DNA of 64,000 nt from an uncultured Flavobacteriaceae bacterium (lineage in GTDB: Bacteria > Bacteroidota > Bacteroidia > Flavobacteriales > Flavobacteriaceae). Under the pieces are notes generated by a model. It was not told the DNA's origin. It saw nothing but the letters and a program-made list of their open reading frames with translations, and did not search any database. Numbering within the stretch: position 1 is the first letter of the stretch; every line of letters starts with the position of its first letter. Below, in pieces: positions 53,971 through 63,200 of this stretch. Where the stretch lies: positions 744,001-808,000 of the forward strand of contig CANLWG010000001.1 in NCBI GenBank assembly GCA_947494715.1, in the 5' to 3' direction. The position numbers and the translations under genes were made by a program.

Positions 53971-54082
53971 GACGTGAGGTGTAAGAGGCAAGAAGTAAGA
54001 CGTGAGGTGTAAGAGGTAAGAAGTAAGAGGTGAGAAGTACGAGGTATGAAGTAGAAAGTGGGAAGTAAAAAGTGAAAAGTAA
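53964..54082 (+). repeat. Array of 17 phase-locked heptamers after prmC
   Basis: Seventeen successive 7-bp units without a break follow a GAAGTAA-like pattern with G at position 4 in all units and T at position 5 in all but one (examples GACGTGA, GGTGTAA, GAGGTAA, GAAGTAC, AAAGTGA). The first unit overlaps the last codons and the TGA stop of prmC. No open frame, terminator or promoter is seen inside. Confidence 0.8.
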
Positions 54083-54166
54083 GGTTTTTACAATGAGCAA
54101 TTAATAATGGGCAACAATCATCTAACAAAAAGACTAAAGATTAAGAAAGGATACTTTTATTTACTT

Positions 54167-54208
54167 AAACCTTAAACCTTAAACCTTAAACCTTAAACCT
54201 TAAACCTG
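54167..54208 (+). repeat. Heptamer tract: five AAACCTT plus one AAACCTG
   Basis: Six successive units with only the last base of the last unit changed. It is the most regular tract in the window, and its unit length is the same as in the flanking degenerate arrays. Confidence 0.85.
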
Positions 54209-54218
54209 ACAACCAGCA

Positions 54219-54267
54219 TGTCACCCTGAGCGCAGTCGAAGGGCAATCAAAGCGCAGTCGAAGGGCA
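54219..54267 (+). repeat. Short interspersed element with tandem AGCGCAGTCGAAGGGCA
   Basis: The element starts TGTCACCCTG and contains the 17-bp motif AGCGCAGTCGAAGGGCA twice (54229-54245 and 54251-54267, period 22). From memory, sequence of this type (CCCTGAGCGCAGTCGAAGGG) is scattered in intergenic DNA of many Bacteroidota; this was not searched. Confidence 0.6.
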
Positions 54268-54311
54268 TCTAATTATCAGACAGACATCAGAGAAAGGACG
54301 AAAAGACAAAA

Positions 54312-54346
54312 GAAGTAAAAGGTAAGAAGTGAAAATTACAAAGTAG
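54312..54346 (+). repeat. Short array of five GAAGTAA-type heptamers
   Basis: Units GAAGTAA, AAGGTAA, GAAGTGA, AAATTAC and AAAGTAG are in phase with each other and belong to the same pattern as the array after prmC, about 230 bp away. Confidence 0.6.
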
Positions 54347-54382
54347 AACCTGGTATGGGAGAATTGAAAATAATACTTCAAG

Positions 54383-56429
<2,047 letters not shown>

Positions 56430-56490
56430 GGTTATTTTTAACTGGTGAATCTGTCACACTGAATTCTAGCAATTATAGCTATTGGTACAT

Positions 56491-57027
56491 TTATTTCCAC
56501 TCCCAATTCAATTCATTTACATATTCGGCTCCCAGTCCTATTACTCTTTGTTTAAATTCAGTTTTGTTTTCAACTGCCTCTTTTGGAATAATCAGGGATA
56601 AATCGGTTGTTAATTTGATAAAGAAATGATTTTTGGTTTCGATCAACTCTTTGAGTTCTGCTCCATTAATTTTGCTTTCAGAAGTAAAATCTTTGGTTGA
56701 GAGCGAGTTTTCCTCAAAATTAATTTCCACAGGTTTATTGATTCGATTTTTATAGTTTTCCTCTACATGCTTCTGGAAATGTTTTTTAAATCTCCATTTG
56801 GAATAGATTGGATAAAGAAAAAACCATGAAACCGCGATTCCTACGAAAATAAGAGCAAGAGTAGAATTCTCGTTTTTGTTATAAATATAAAGTCCAAATA
56901 CGAGATAAATTAAAGGCAATAAAACCCGTGATCGAAATCGCTTTTTGGTATGCAATTTAGATTTTGAAGAAGAGTATAGTTGATACTCCAAAAAATCCGA
57001 ACTTGAAAGTCGATAATTCAGTTTCAT
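56491..57027 (-). CDS. YcxB-like membrane protein
   Basis: The protein has 178 residues. An N-terminal segment (LSSSDFLEYQLYSSSKSKLHTKKRFRSRVL) is followed by two membrane helices (LLPLIYLVFGLYIYN and ALIFVGIAVSWFFLYPIYS), then a soluble domain with HFFIKLTTDLSLIIPKEAV, which is the YcxB/PH-like pattern. Function is unknown. Codon use is richer in A and T than in ligA, like the next gene. Confidence 0.75.
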   Translation of the reverse strand: MKLNYRLSSSDFLEYQLYSSSKSKLHTKKRFRSRVLLPLIYLVFGLYIYNKNENSTLALIFVGIAVSWFFLYPIYSKWRFKKHFQKHVEENYKNRINKPVEINFEENSLSTKDFTSESKINGAELKELIETKNHFFIKLTTDLSLIIPKEAVENKTEFKQRVIGLGAEYVNELNWEWK

Positions 57028-57126
57028 TTTAAAATGACCGTTTGGCTTTTATATTCAGCTATTTGGTTAATTCTTTTACTCCCCCATGCAAATGTGTACT
57101 TTTAGGCGAGTTGGTGTGGCAAAAAC

Positions 57127-57176
57127 CAAACCTGCCTGAGGTTTGAGGGTGCTCTTAACTTTCTTTGTTAGTTAAG
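57127..57176 (-). terminator. Two small hairpins at the 3' end of the PIN-domain gene
   Basis: CAAACCT/AGGTTTG (57127-57145) and CTTAACT/AGTTAAG (57154-57176) are adjacent stem-loops; the second includes the stop codon of the PIN gene. On the minus strand the first stem is followed by GG and then TTTTT, so it may terminate that gene. Confidence 0.45.
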
Positions 57177-58203
57177 GTGTATCAATCCATAGAGCTGTTT
57201 CCTCCGGAAAATACCCTTCGCAATTTACTATTTTCATGTTTTCAATAGTTAAATATAAAGTGGAACCAAATTCGATTTCTCTTTGAATAAATTTTTCTTT
57301 TATGGTGACAAACTCGATTTCTGTGGTACCATTCAAAAGCACATGTATTTTATATTTATTCGGTTCCAAAGATTCATAGATGTAAAAGTTAGAGATTTCG
57401 TTATAAAATCTCGCGTAAATAGGCCCCCATACATGTAATTCATCTTCACTTAATTCATTTGCATGATAGTACTCGTAAAAAAAATGTGGATCTATAACAT
57501 CAATTGCAGTTTCAGCATTTTTCTGAATTTGCTCCCAATCTAAATTTTCAATAATCCATTTCTTGTCTATCGAGTTAACATTTATAGCAATTAGCTTGTT
57601 GAATTCTCCCAGATTAGGATAAAAATAAAAAGTAGAACGAGTTTCCCTAATTTCATTCATTAAATCTGGATGTAAATCATCTTTGTTTTCATTTGCAAAG
57701 TCTCGTGCATTAGAAGTAATAAAGGAAACTTTATAGTCACTTATACTTGTTTTTAAAAAGTTCAAGACTGTTAGCCAAAGAAGAGCATCTCTGAATTCTT
57801 CTCCCTTTTGGGATATTGGCTTTACCCTTTTTATTGATCTCCGTACTATTTCTGGAAGGAAAGAATTTTTATAGTCAAGTTCAATTAAAGAAGGCTCTAA
57901 TTTAGATTTTAGATATTGTTCATATTTCCTTACACTATCCTCAATATCAATGGTGTCATTAATGCTTATTAATTCGTTCGCTAATAGAATTCCATTTAAA
58001 TGGTTCTTTGATTTATTTAGATTAGAAAGCCTTTCATTTAATTCTTTTTCATAAAGCGAAATTAACTCTTGAAAGACAATTGATGGTATTGCAAGAGATG
58101 AAGAGGTCTTTTCTATAAACTCAAGCAAGATTCTAGAGGGATTAGATTTAAAAAGAAAATCACTTCTAATAATGTTTGTATCTAAAACTATCAGGTGTTG
58201 CAT
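57172..58203 (-). CDS. PIN-domain (DUF4935-like) predicted ribonuclease
   Basis: The protein has 343 residues. The N-terminal half has PIN-fold landmarks: VLDTNIIRSDF (first acidic residue Asp8), SIVFQELIS (Glu), GEEFRDALLWLTVLNFL (Asp) and SFITSNARDFANEN (Asp). This suits a metal-dependent ribonuclease of the DUF4935 type. The C-terminal 150 residues are unrecognised, mostly beta. No small antitoxin gene sits beside it, so it is not an obvious VapBC pair. It is AT-rich relative to neighbours, which hints at acquisition by transfer. A role in defence is possible but unproven. Confidence 0.75.
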   Translation of the reverse strand: MQHLIVLDTNIIRSDFLFKSNPSRILLEFIEKTSSSLAIPSIVFQELISLYEKELNERLSNLNKSKNHLNGILLANELISINDTIDIEDSVRKYEQYLKSKLEPSLIELDYKNSFLPEIVRRSIKRVKPISQKGEEFRDALLWLTVLNFLKTSISDYKVSFITSNARDFANENKDDLHPDLMNEIRETRSTFYFYPNLGEFNKLIAINVNSIDKKWIIENLDWEQIQKNAETAIDVIDPHFFYEYYHANELSEDELHVWGPIYARFYNEISNFYIYESLEPNKYKIHVLLNGTTEIEFVTIKEKFIQREIEFGSTLYLTIENMKIVNCEGYFPEETALWIDTP

Positions 58204-58310
58204 TTGCAGTTTGACTTTATAGTCGACATTGGAATAAAAAGAACAATGCTGTTCATTTACAGTTTATATACTCTAAAATTCCTACAAAATTTTCTTGAAA
58301 TCAAGTAGGG

Positions 58311-59549
58311 CTATCCGAAACTGTAAAAAGTTTTTAACCGCTTTGCTACAAAATGCGTACTTAGCAGAAGTACAAGTACAAATAGATATGCTGTAAAGTA
58401 ATTGTTTTCGCCAAGCCCTAATTTTTTATACACCTGAAAGCAAAAGAGATAATTAAATAGGGTAAGTCCTAAAAAGACAAGTATATACCTAGGGTTTTTT
58501 GCAAGTTGGGAATAGGTGACCCGGTGGGTCACAAGACGCAATTCTCTCCCAAAAAGTTGGGAAAAGACGGGCCAAAGAAAGAAAAGGGGCAACGCAAAGA
58601 GTCGGGATTCCCGGGCAAAGGAAGTCAGGAACACCAAAGGAGTATTCAAGGCCACGGTCAACAAAAAGGCATGGAGCCATTTTTTGTCAAAGGTGGCCAC
58701 TGTTTTTCTTTTCAAGAGCACATAGGTCAGATAAAGAAAAGGCCCCAAGCTTAGGAACAGGGAGGTCAGGGATTCTATCGTATTTTTGGTGTTTTCAAAA
58801 TTCTCCAGGAAACAGCCAAAACGGGAGCTCATTTCGTTTTGGGTCGCGCCCCATAAGTCGTTCGTTTCCAAATAATAACCAATAAAAAGCCCATAGAGCA
58901 GTACGGGTGAAAATAGTACGGCATACCGCTTTAGATGGGTATGCGATGGTTTCTTTTCATTTGGTATTCCGGGACAAAAAAAGAAGAGGGCCGGAATCAA
59001 CAGGACCGAGGTTTCCCGAGTAATCAAAGACAAGGTAAAAAAGAGTACATAGAGTAGCCATTGCCGCTGGACAACCGCCCATAACGCCAACAGAATTAGG
59101 CAATACTGTAAAGGCTCATCATAACTAAAGACCGGTGGAAAAAAGCTAAACAGCACCGAAAAGCTTAGAAAATAGGCCACCATATTCCCCAACCCCTGTT
59201 TTTGGCTTGCATACAATGCCCTGGACAAGGTATAAAGGAGAACCCCACTCAGGAACAGCAAAAAGAAATTGACCCAGACAAAGGCCTTGCCCAAAGGGAT
59301 GTCGAAAACTTGTGCGGTGGTTTCAATGAGCATACTCGTTAAGGGTCGTCGGGCAAAGGGGGCAAATTCCTGGTGGTATCGGATCTGGGATTTGAGAAAG
59401 ACCAGGGAAAGTCGGTCATTGTTCTCGTTCAACATACTGTCCACATTCGGGGTCATATGGATTTGGTAAATGAAGAGCGTAAACAGGAGGGACAACACCC
59501 AAGGCAGGCCCTTGGAAAACTGGGGTGGTATGGTTACTTTTGGGAACAA
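58311..59549 (-). CDS. Multi-pass membrane protein, GT-C-like
   Basis: The protein has 412 residues with about ten or eleven membrane helices. The start is TTG at 59549: an in-frame TAG lies two codons upstream and there is no ATG before the first helix. The order of a short N-terminus, a periplasmic loop with FARRPLTSML, and a helix ending SLITRETSVLLIPALFF resembles GT-C glycosyltransferases that use lipid-linked sugars, though no clear DxD motif is seen (SYDEP is the nearest). It stands alone. Confidence 0.6.
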   Translation of the reverse strand: MFPKVTIPPQFSKGLPWVLSLLFTLFIYQIHMTPNVDSMLNENNDRLSLVFLKSQIRYHQEFAPFARRPLTSMLIETTAQVFDIPLGKAFVWVNFFLLFLSGVLLYTLSRALYASQKQGLGNMVAYFLSFSVLFSFFPPVFSYDEPLQYCLILLALWAVVQRQWLLYVLFFTLSLITRETSVLLIPALFFFCPGIPNEKKPSHTHLKRYAVLFSPVLLYGLFIGYYLETNDLWGATQNEMSSRFGCFLENFENTKNTIESLTSLFLSLGPFLYLTYVLLKRKTVATFDKKWLHAFLLTVALNTPLVFLTSFARESRLFALPLFFLWPVFSQLFGRELRLVTHRVTYSQLAKNPRYILVFLGLTLFNYLFCFQVYKKLGLGENNYFTAYLFVLVLLLSTHFVAKRLKTFYSFG

Positions 59550-59617
59550 CCGCTACGATTTTGTTCCCGTGAAAATAGGCATTTTGGGAATGGCAATCAC
59601 GTGCAAACGGAAAACGC

Positions 59618-59923
59618 ATGGCAAAACCCAAGGATTACAATGATTTTTTGACCACCCTAACGCAAGCACAACCCGATTCCGATTGGCCAGAGTCTCTCAA
59701 GGCCCTTTGGTACGATGCCAAAGGCGATTGGGGCACTTCGCATGATATCGCCCAGGAAATGCATACGGATATGGGCAGTTGGATCCATGGCTATCTCCAC
59801 CGCAAGGAGGGCGATGAGTGGAACGCCGGGTATTGGTACCGTAGGGCCGGGAGACCTTTTCCTGAAGTAAGTTTGGAGGAAGAGCTTAAAGGGATTGTTG
59901 CGTTTGTAATCCAGGAACAGTAA
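59618..59923 (+). CDS. Small conserved hypothetical protein
   Basis: The protein has 101 residues, acidic and Trp-rich. DYNDFLTTLTQAQPDSDWPESLKALWYDAKGDWGTSHDIAQEMHTDMGSWIHGYLHRKEGDEWNAGYWYRRAGRPFPEVSLEEELKGIVAFVI reads like a known conserved bacterial family, with a WxxAHxxxQ-like helical core and a LHRKEGDxWNAxYWYRRA signature. I do not know a function. It is divergent from the membrane protein gene and is followed by the repeat element. Confidence 0.75.
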   Translation: MAKPKDYNDFLTTLTQAQPDSDWPESLKALWYDAKGDWGTSHDIAQEMHTDMGSWIHGYLHRKEGDEWNAGYWYRRAGRPFPEVSLEEELKGIVAFVIQEQ

Positions 59924-59933
59924 GCATATGAAG

Positions 59934-59987
59934 TCCTTTCCCTGATAGGGGAAGGTGTCACGCCGAGGGTGTGACGGAAGGGGTGAT
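59934..59987 (+). repeat. 54-nt double-hairpin repeat, copy 1
   Basis: The unit holds two stem-loops: CCTTTCCCTGATAGGGGAAGG and GTCACGC...GTGTGAC, then GGAAGGGGTGAT. It begins 11 bp after the stop of the preceding gene. A second copy lies at 60280-60333 in the same orientation. Confidence 0.75.
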
Positions 59988-60088
59988 TTGCAGCTAGGTG
60001 AGGGTAATTGCTTTGCACCCGCCAAGAAATAGAAGCTGGTATATCTTTTCTTTTTTGCATCGCCCAAAAAAGAAAGAAAAAACGCTAG

Positions 60089-60230
60089 GCTTATTTTCAG
60101 TTTCTAGAAATCGTACCTGTTTCCAAGGCCGCACCGCCCAGACCGCTTTTGTTTTACAAAATGCTCTTTGGCCGGTTTCCATCTGCTCATTTGAAAACAG
60201 TTTGATTTCCAACGAAACTGAAAAGTAGGC
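60089..60230. mobile_element. Candidate MITE-like element between the two double-hairpin repeats
   Basis: TTTTCAGTTTC (60094-60104) is the exact inverse of GAAACTGAAAA (60214-60224), and the match extends imperfectly outward (GGCTTA against GTAGGCC), so about 140 bp are bounded by terminal inverted repeats of 11-17 bp. No transposase frame is inside. No clear target duplication was recognised. Confidence 0.4.
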
Positions 60231-60279
60231 CGTGGGGTTACTTCTATCTATCCTTGGTCCAAAAACGGCACATATTTGT

Positions 60280-60333
60280 TCCTTCCCCTGTCAGGGGAAG
60301 GTGTCATGCTGGGGGCGTGACGGAAGGGGCGAT
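60280..60333 (+). repeat. 54-nt double-hairpin repeat, copy 2
   Basis: This has the same layout as copy 1: CCTTCCCCTGTCAGGGGAAGG is a perfect 9-bp stem with a 3-nt loop, then GTCATGC pairs with GCGTGAC, then GGAAGGGGCGAT. It ends 3 bp before the stop codon of the NIPSNAP gene. Base changes against copy 1 keep pairing in the second stem through G-T wobble. Confidence 0.75.
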
Positions 60334-60336
60334 GCC

Positions 60337-61104
60337 CTAATAATCCGAATATTCCGTAGGGTAGAGAAGCCGGGTGTCATTTCGGGAAACGGTATTCTGA
60401 TATTTGGGGATTACCTTTAATTTTTCCCATTCCGGCGATCCAAAAAAGGCCTCCCAATTGGCATCGCGGGTTTCCATGTCGGTATGGGTGGTCATATACA
60501 TCAAATTGGGCGTATTGGCCCCAGAGAGTACTTCGGCATAAAATACGGCATTGAAATCCAACCGGTCAAAAAGTTTTACTTCGCCGCCTGCATTGAACAT
60601 ATTAACCTTTTTCCGATATAGGTTCTCGGTGGCGGCTTCGTAGCTGCGCAGTTCGTAGATACGGTTTTCTCGAGGGCCATCCAATTTTGAGGGTTCCATT
60701 TGCGGCATATCCACAAAAGCCTTCATGAAAATGGATTCTATACGTTTATAGGGCGGTTTATCATGTGGTGCTTCCAAATAGGCTTTCCCTGCTTCCTGAT
60801 GGACTTTGTCCGAGGCCAAGGTATTGTCCAACAATCCAAATTCAACAATCGATTTGAATGGAACCAATACATAAGTCTGCTTGGGCGTTCCCTCATCCGT
60901 GGGATGAGGCTTAAAGACGCCCACATTTTCAATGCCCAAACGTTTTAGGGTAGGCAAGAAGGCATTTTTTAGATAATTGTCTGTGGTTTGTTGCTGTGCC
61001 TCCGTTTCAAAGGAATAGATTTTAAGTTGATAGTATTCCCGAGCCTGGGCATTTAGGGAAAGGCAACAGATAAGGGTAATAACAAAAAGGCCTATTTTTT
61101 TCAT
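60337..61104 (-). CDS. Secreted NIPSNAP-family protein
   Basis: The protein has 255 residues with a signal peptide (MKKIGLFVITLICCLSLNAQA). Two NIPSNAP (dimeric alpha-beta barrel) modules are seen: YYQLKIYSFETEAQQQTTDNYLKNAFLPTLKRLGIENVGVFKP and NRIYELRSYEAATENLYRKKVNMFNAGGEVKLFDRLDFNAVFYAEVLSG...LMYMTTHTDMETRDANWEAFFGSPEW. Its function is unknown; related proteins occur near sugar catabolism genes. It overlaps the next upstream gene by 4 bp, so it belongs to a three-gene run. Confidence 0.9.
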   Translation of the reverse strand: MKKIGLFVITLICCLSLNAQAREYYQLKIYSFETEAQQQTTDNYLKNAFLPTLKRLGIENVGVFKPHPTDEGTPKQTYVLVPFKSIVEFGLLDNTLASDKVHQEAGKAYLEAPHDKPPYKRIESIFMKAFVDMPQMEPSKLDGPRENRIYELRSYEAATENLYRKKVNMFNAGGEVKLFDRLDFNAVFYAEVLSGANTPNLMYMTTHTDMETRDANWEAFFGSPEWEKLKVIPKYQNTVSRNDTRLLYPTEYSDY

Positions 61105-61574
61105 TGGTTTTGGTTTTTCCTGAAAGATACATTTTTTTTAAAACAGACGCTATTTTCCATGGCTTCATAGGGTTCGTAATTGGGAATTACCGTATATCCG
61201 TTCTTTTTATAGAGTGCAATGGCCTCGGGTTGCCGTTTTCCCGTTTCTAAAATACAACGGGAATACTCCAATTCGGCGGCCCATTGTTCCAACTCTTGTA
61301 GTATGGCACTTCCCATTCCCGTTCCACGGGCCTCCGGGATGACATACATACGTTTCACCTCCATGATACCCTTTTTGAATTCCTTGACGCCCCCACAACC
61401 CACGGGCACTCCTTCGGAATAAGTGATTATGGCATGACGAATATCCGTTATACCATTGAATTGGTGATAAAAGGCATGATCTTCTCCATCCCTCACGGCC
61501 AGGTCTGCATCGAGTAGGGCTACAAGCTGAATAAAGTCGGGATGGGTGGAGTCCGTTCTCTTAAACGTTATCAT
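61101..61574 (-). CDS. GNAT-family N-acetyltransferase
   Basis: The protein has 157 residues. ITDIRHAIITYSEGVPVGCGGVKEFKKGIMEVKRMYVIPEARGTGMGSAILQELEQWAAELEYSRCILETGKRQPEAIALYKKNGYTVIPNYEPYE contains the acetyl-CoA loop ARGTGMG. The substrate is unknown. It overlaps both neighbours by 4 bp and sits in the middle of the run PH-domain gene, GNAT, NIPSNAP. Confidence 0.9.
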   Translation of the reverse strand: MITFKRTDSTHPDFIQLVALLDADLAVRDGEDHAFYHQFNGITDIRHAIITYSEGVPVGCGGVKEFKKGIMEVKRMYVIPEARGTGMGSAILQELEQWAAELEYSRCILETGKRQPEAIALYKKNGYTVIPNYEPYEAMENSVCFKKNVSFRKNQNQ

Positions 61575-62116
61575 TTTGTGCTGTCTTTTCGTATATCCTT
61601 TAAAATATCTCGGATTTCGCCAAGTACTTTGAGGGTTTCTTTTTGGGTGTCTTCTCTTTCTCGATGTTCGGGCCTCTTGTTTTCGTTGATAAGCAGTTCC
61701 CTTTGATGCAGTACCTGCTTTTTAAAATCCGATGCGCTAACGATTCCGATCAATTTCATGTCACTGCCTTTGGGATTACTGTTCCCGGCAGTCTCTATTT
61801 TTAGGATCCGAAGGTCAAGATATTTCAGTAAGGGGTTTTCGATAAAGGTAAGGTCTTGTATGTTTTCCAAAGGAATGGTTTTTTCCACCTTGAACAACAC
61901 CCCTTTTTTAAACTCCAAATGTTTTTGGGTCAACGAACATTTTAGATTTTCGTAATACCGCTTGGATATAAACTGCCCCAAACCCAAGAACCAGGGTAGG
62001 AGCAAAGGGATTCCGGCAACGGAAATGGTAAGGAGAAAAGCGACCGTGAGCAAGATATAAGTCTTGATCTTTGGATTGAAGGTGGCTTCCTGTATTTTGG
62101 TAGTGGTCGGTATCAT
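61571..62116 (-). CDS. Bacterial PH-domain (YdbT/DUF304-like) membrane protein
   Basis: The protein has 181 residues. One long hydrophobic region (TYILLTVAFLLTISVAGIPLLLPWFLGLGQFI) precedes a bacterial PH domain (YENLKCSLTQKHLEFKKGVLFKVEKTIPLENIQDLTFIENPLLKYLDLRILKIETAG), then a charged helical tail (LINENKRPEHREREDTQKETLKVLGEIRDILKDIRKDS). Membrane-associated, role unknown. First of the three-gene run. Confidence 0.85.
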   Translation of the reverse strand: MIPTTTKIQEATFNPKIKTYILLTVAFLLTISVAGIPLLLPWFLGLGQFISKRYYENLKCSLTQKHLEFKKGVLFKVEKTIPLENIQDLTFIENPLLKYLDLRILKIETAGNSNPKGSDMKLIGIVSASDFKKQVLHQRELLINENKRPEHREREDTQKETLKVLGEIRDILKDIRKDSTK

Positions 62117-62134
62117 AATAGGTAGTTTTTATAC

Positions 62135-63043
62135 TTAAACTTTTATGGAAACTCCCTGCCCGTTTACATTTTTCAAAGTGTCAAAGTAAAAATCGATACG
62201 GCCTAAATTAATACCAAAACAACCCGCTTGGTTTACCATCACGTTATTACCATTCTGGTTTTTGACTATGGTAGGCCTTTCCAAAAAGGTATGCGTATGC
62301 CCGCCAATGACCAAATCGGTATGTCGGGTAGAAGCGGCCAGTTTCAAATCATTGGGTTTACCTTCAGCTTTATAGGTATATCCCAAGTGTGATAAGCAGA
62401 TAACCAAATTGCACTGCTCATCCACCTTTAAAATCCGTTCGCTATCCAATGCCATTTCATACGGATCCAGGTATTGTGTCTCTTTATAGAGTTTTTTGGT
62501 AACCAATCCCTCCAATTGAATCCCTAGGCCATATACCCCGATTTTAATCCCGTCCACCGTATAGATTTCATAGGGTTTTACATGCCCGTCCATAAGGGTA
62601 TTGCTAAAATTGTAGTTGGCCGAAAGAAGCTTAAAACTGGCATTGGGGAGTTGCGCGAACAAACCTTCGATACCATTATCAAAATCATGGTTCCCGATAG
62701 TGGCCGCATCATAGTTAAGTATGCTCATGAGCTTGAATTCCAGTTCGCCCCCGTAAAAATTAAAATAGGGGGTTCCCTGAAAAATATCGCCCGCATCGAA
62801 CAACAGTGTATTCGGGTTTTCTTTACGGATACGCTCTACCAAAGTTGCCCTTCTTGCTACCCCACCCAGATTTGGATAGTCCGAGTGGCTTCTGGGAAAG
62901 GGCTCTATATGACTATGCACATCATTGGTATGAAGAATGGTGATGTGCTTTTGTCGAGAAGAACATGAACCAAAGGGAAGTGCTCCCAAACTCAGAAGTG
63001 CGGAGGACGCAGTAGTCTTTGTTATAAAGTTTCTTCGGTTCAT
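62135..63043 (-). CDS. 5'-nucleotidase-type metallophosphatase (N-terminal half protein)
   Basis: The protein has 302 residues. A Tat signal (RRNFITKTTASSALLSLGALPFGSCSS) is followed by the UshA-type catalytic domain: TILHTNDVHSHIEP, LLFDAGDIFQGTPYFNF, ATIGNHDFDNG and IGGHTHTFLE. The C-terminal substrate-binding domain of ordinary 5'-nucleotidases is missing and is instead encoded by the next gene upstream (63195-63959). The two products probably act together on periplasmic nucleotides. Confidence 0.93.
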   Translation of the reverse strand: MNRRNFITKTTASSALLSLGALPFGSCSSRQKHITILHTNDVHSHIEPFPRSHSDYPNLGGVARRATLVERIRKENPNTLLFDAGDIFQGTPYFNFYGGELEFKLMSILNYDAATIGNHDFDNGIEGLFAQLPNASFKLLSANYNFSNTLMDGHVKPYEIYTVDGIKIGVYGLGIQLEGLVTKKLYKETQYLDPYEMALDSERILKVDEQCNLVICLSHLGYTYKAEGKPNDLKLAASTRHTDLVIGGHTHTFLERPTIVKNQNGNNVMVNQAGCFGINLGRIDFYFDTLKNVNGQGVSIKV

Positions 63044-63050
63044 TTTTAAA

Positions 63051-63200
63051 ATTCAAATCTCAAATCCCAAGTGGATGTCCAAATTTTTGTCTTCTTTAGT
63101 GTTTTGGAATTTGTCTTCTGTCATTTATCCTTCATCCTTCGTTTTTTGGAATTTGTTATTTGTATTTTGTCATTTGGAATTTGCACTCGAGCTTTCATTT
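63051..63200. repeat. Heptamer array between the two 5'-nucleotidase genes
   Basis: From 63103 the plus strand reads as about 14 successive 7-mers of the type TTTGNNN (TTTGGAA, TTTGTCT, TTTGTTA, TTTGTAT, TTTGTCA, TTTGCAC and variants). The left end (63051-63071) has the inverse form NNNCAAA (ATTCAAA, TCTCAAA, TCCCAAG). Nothing else is recognised in the gap. The array touches the stop codon of the gene at 63195. Confidence 0.75.

Noticed and set aside
54167-54208. Telomere-like end of a linear replicon
   Set aside because: Coding sequence continues normally on both sides; it is a short internal tract.
57127-57176. Integron attC site or recombination site
   Set aside because: The two hairpins lack attC core sites (GTTRRRY) and no integrase is near; they are better explained as a terminator.
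59994-60228. Open frames on both strands in the segment between the two double-hairpin repeats
   Set aside because: Low complexity, no family likeness, no starts with supporting context; they coincide with repeat DNA.
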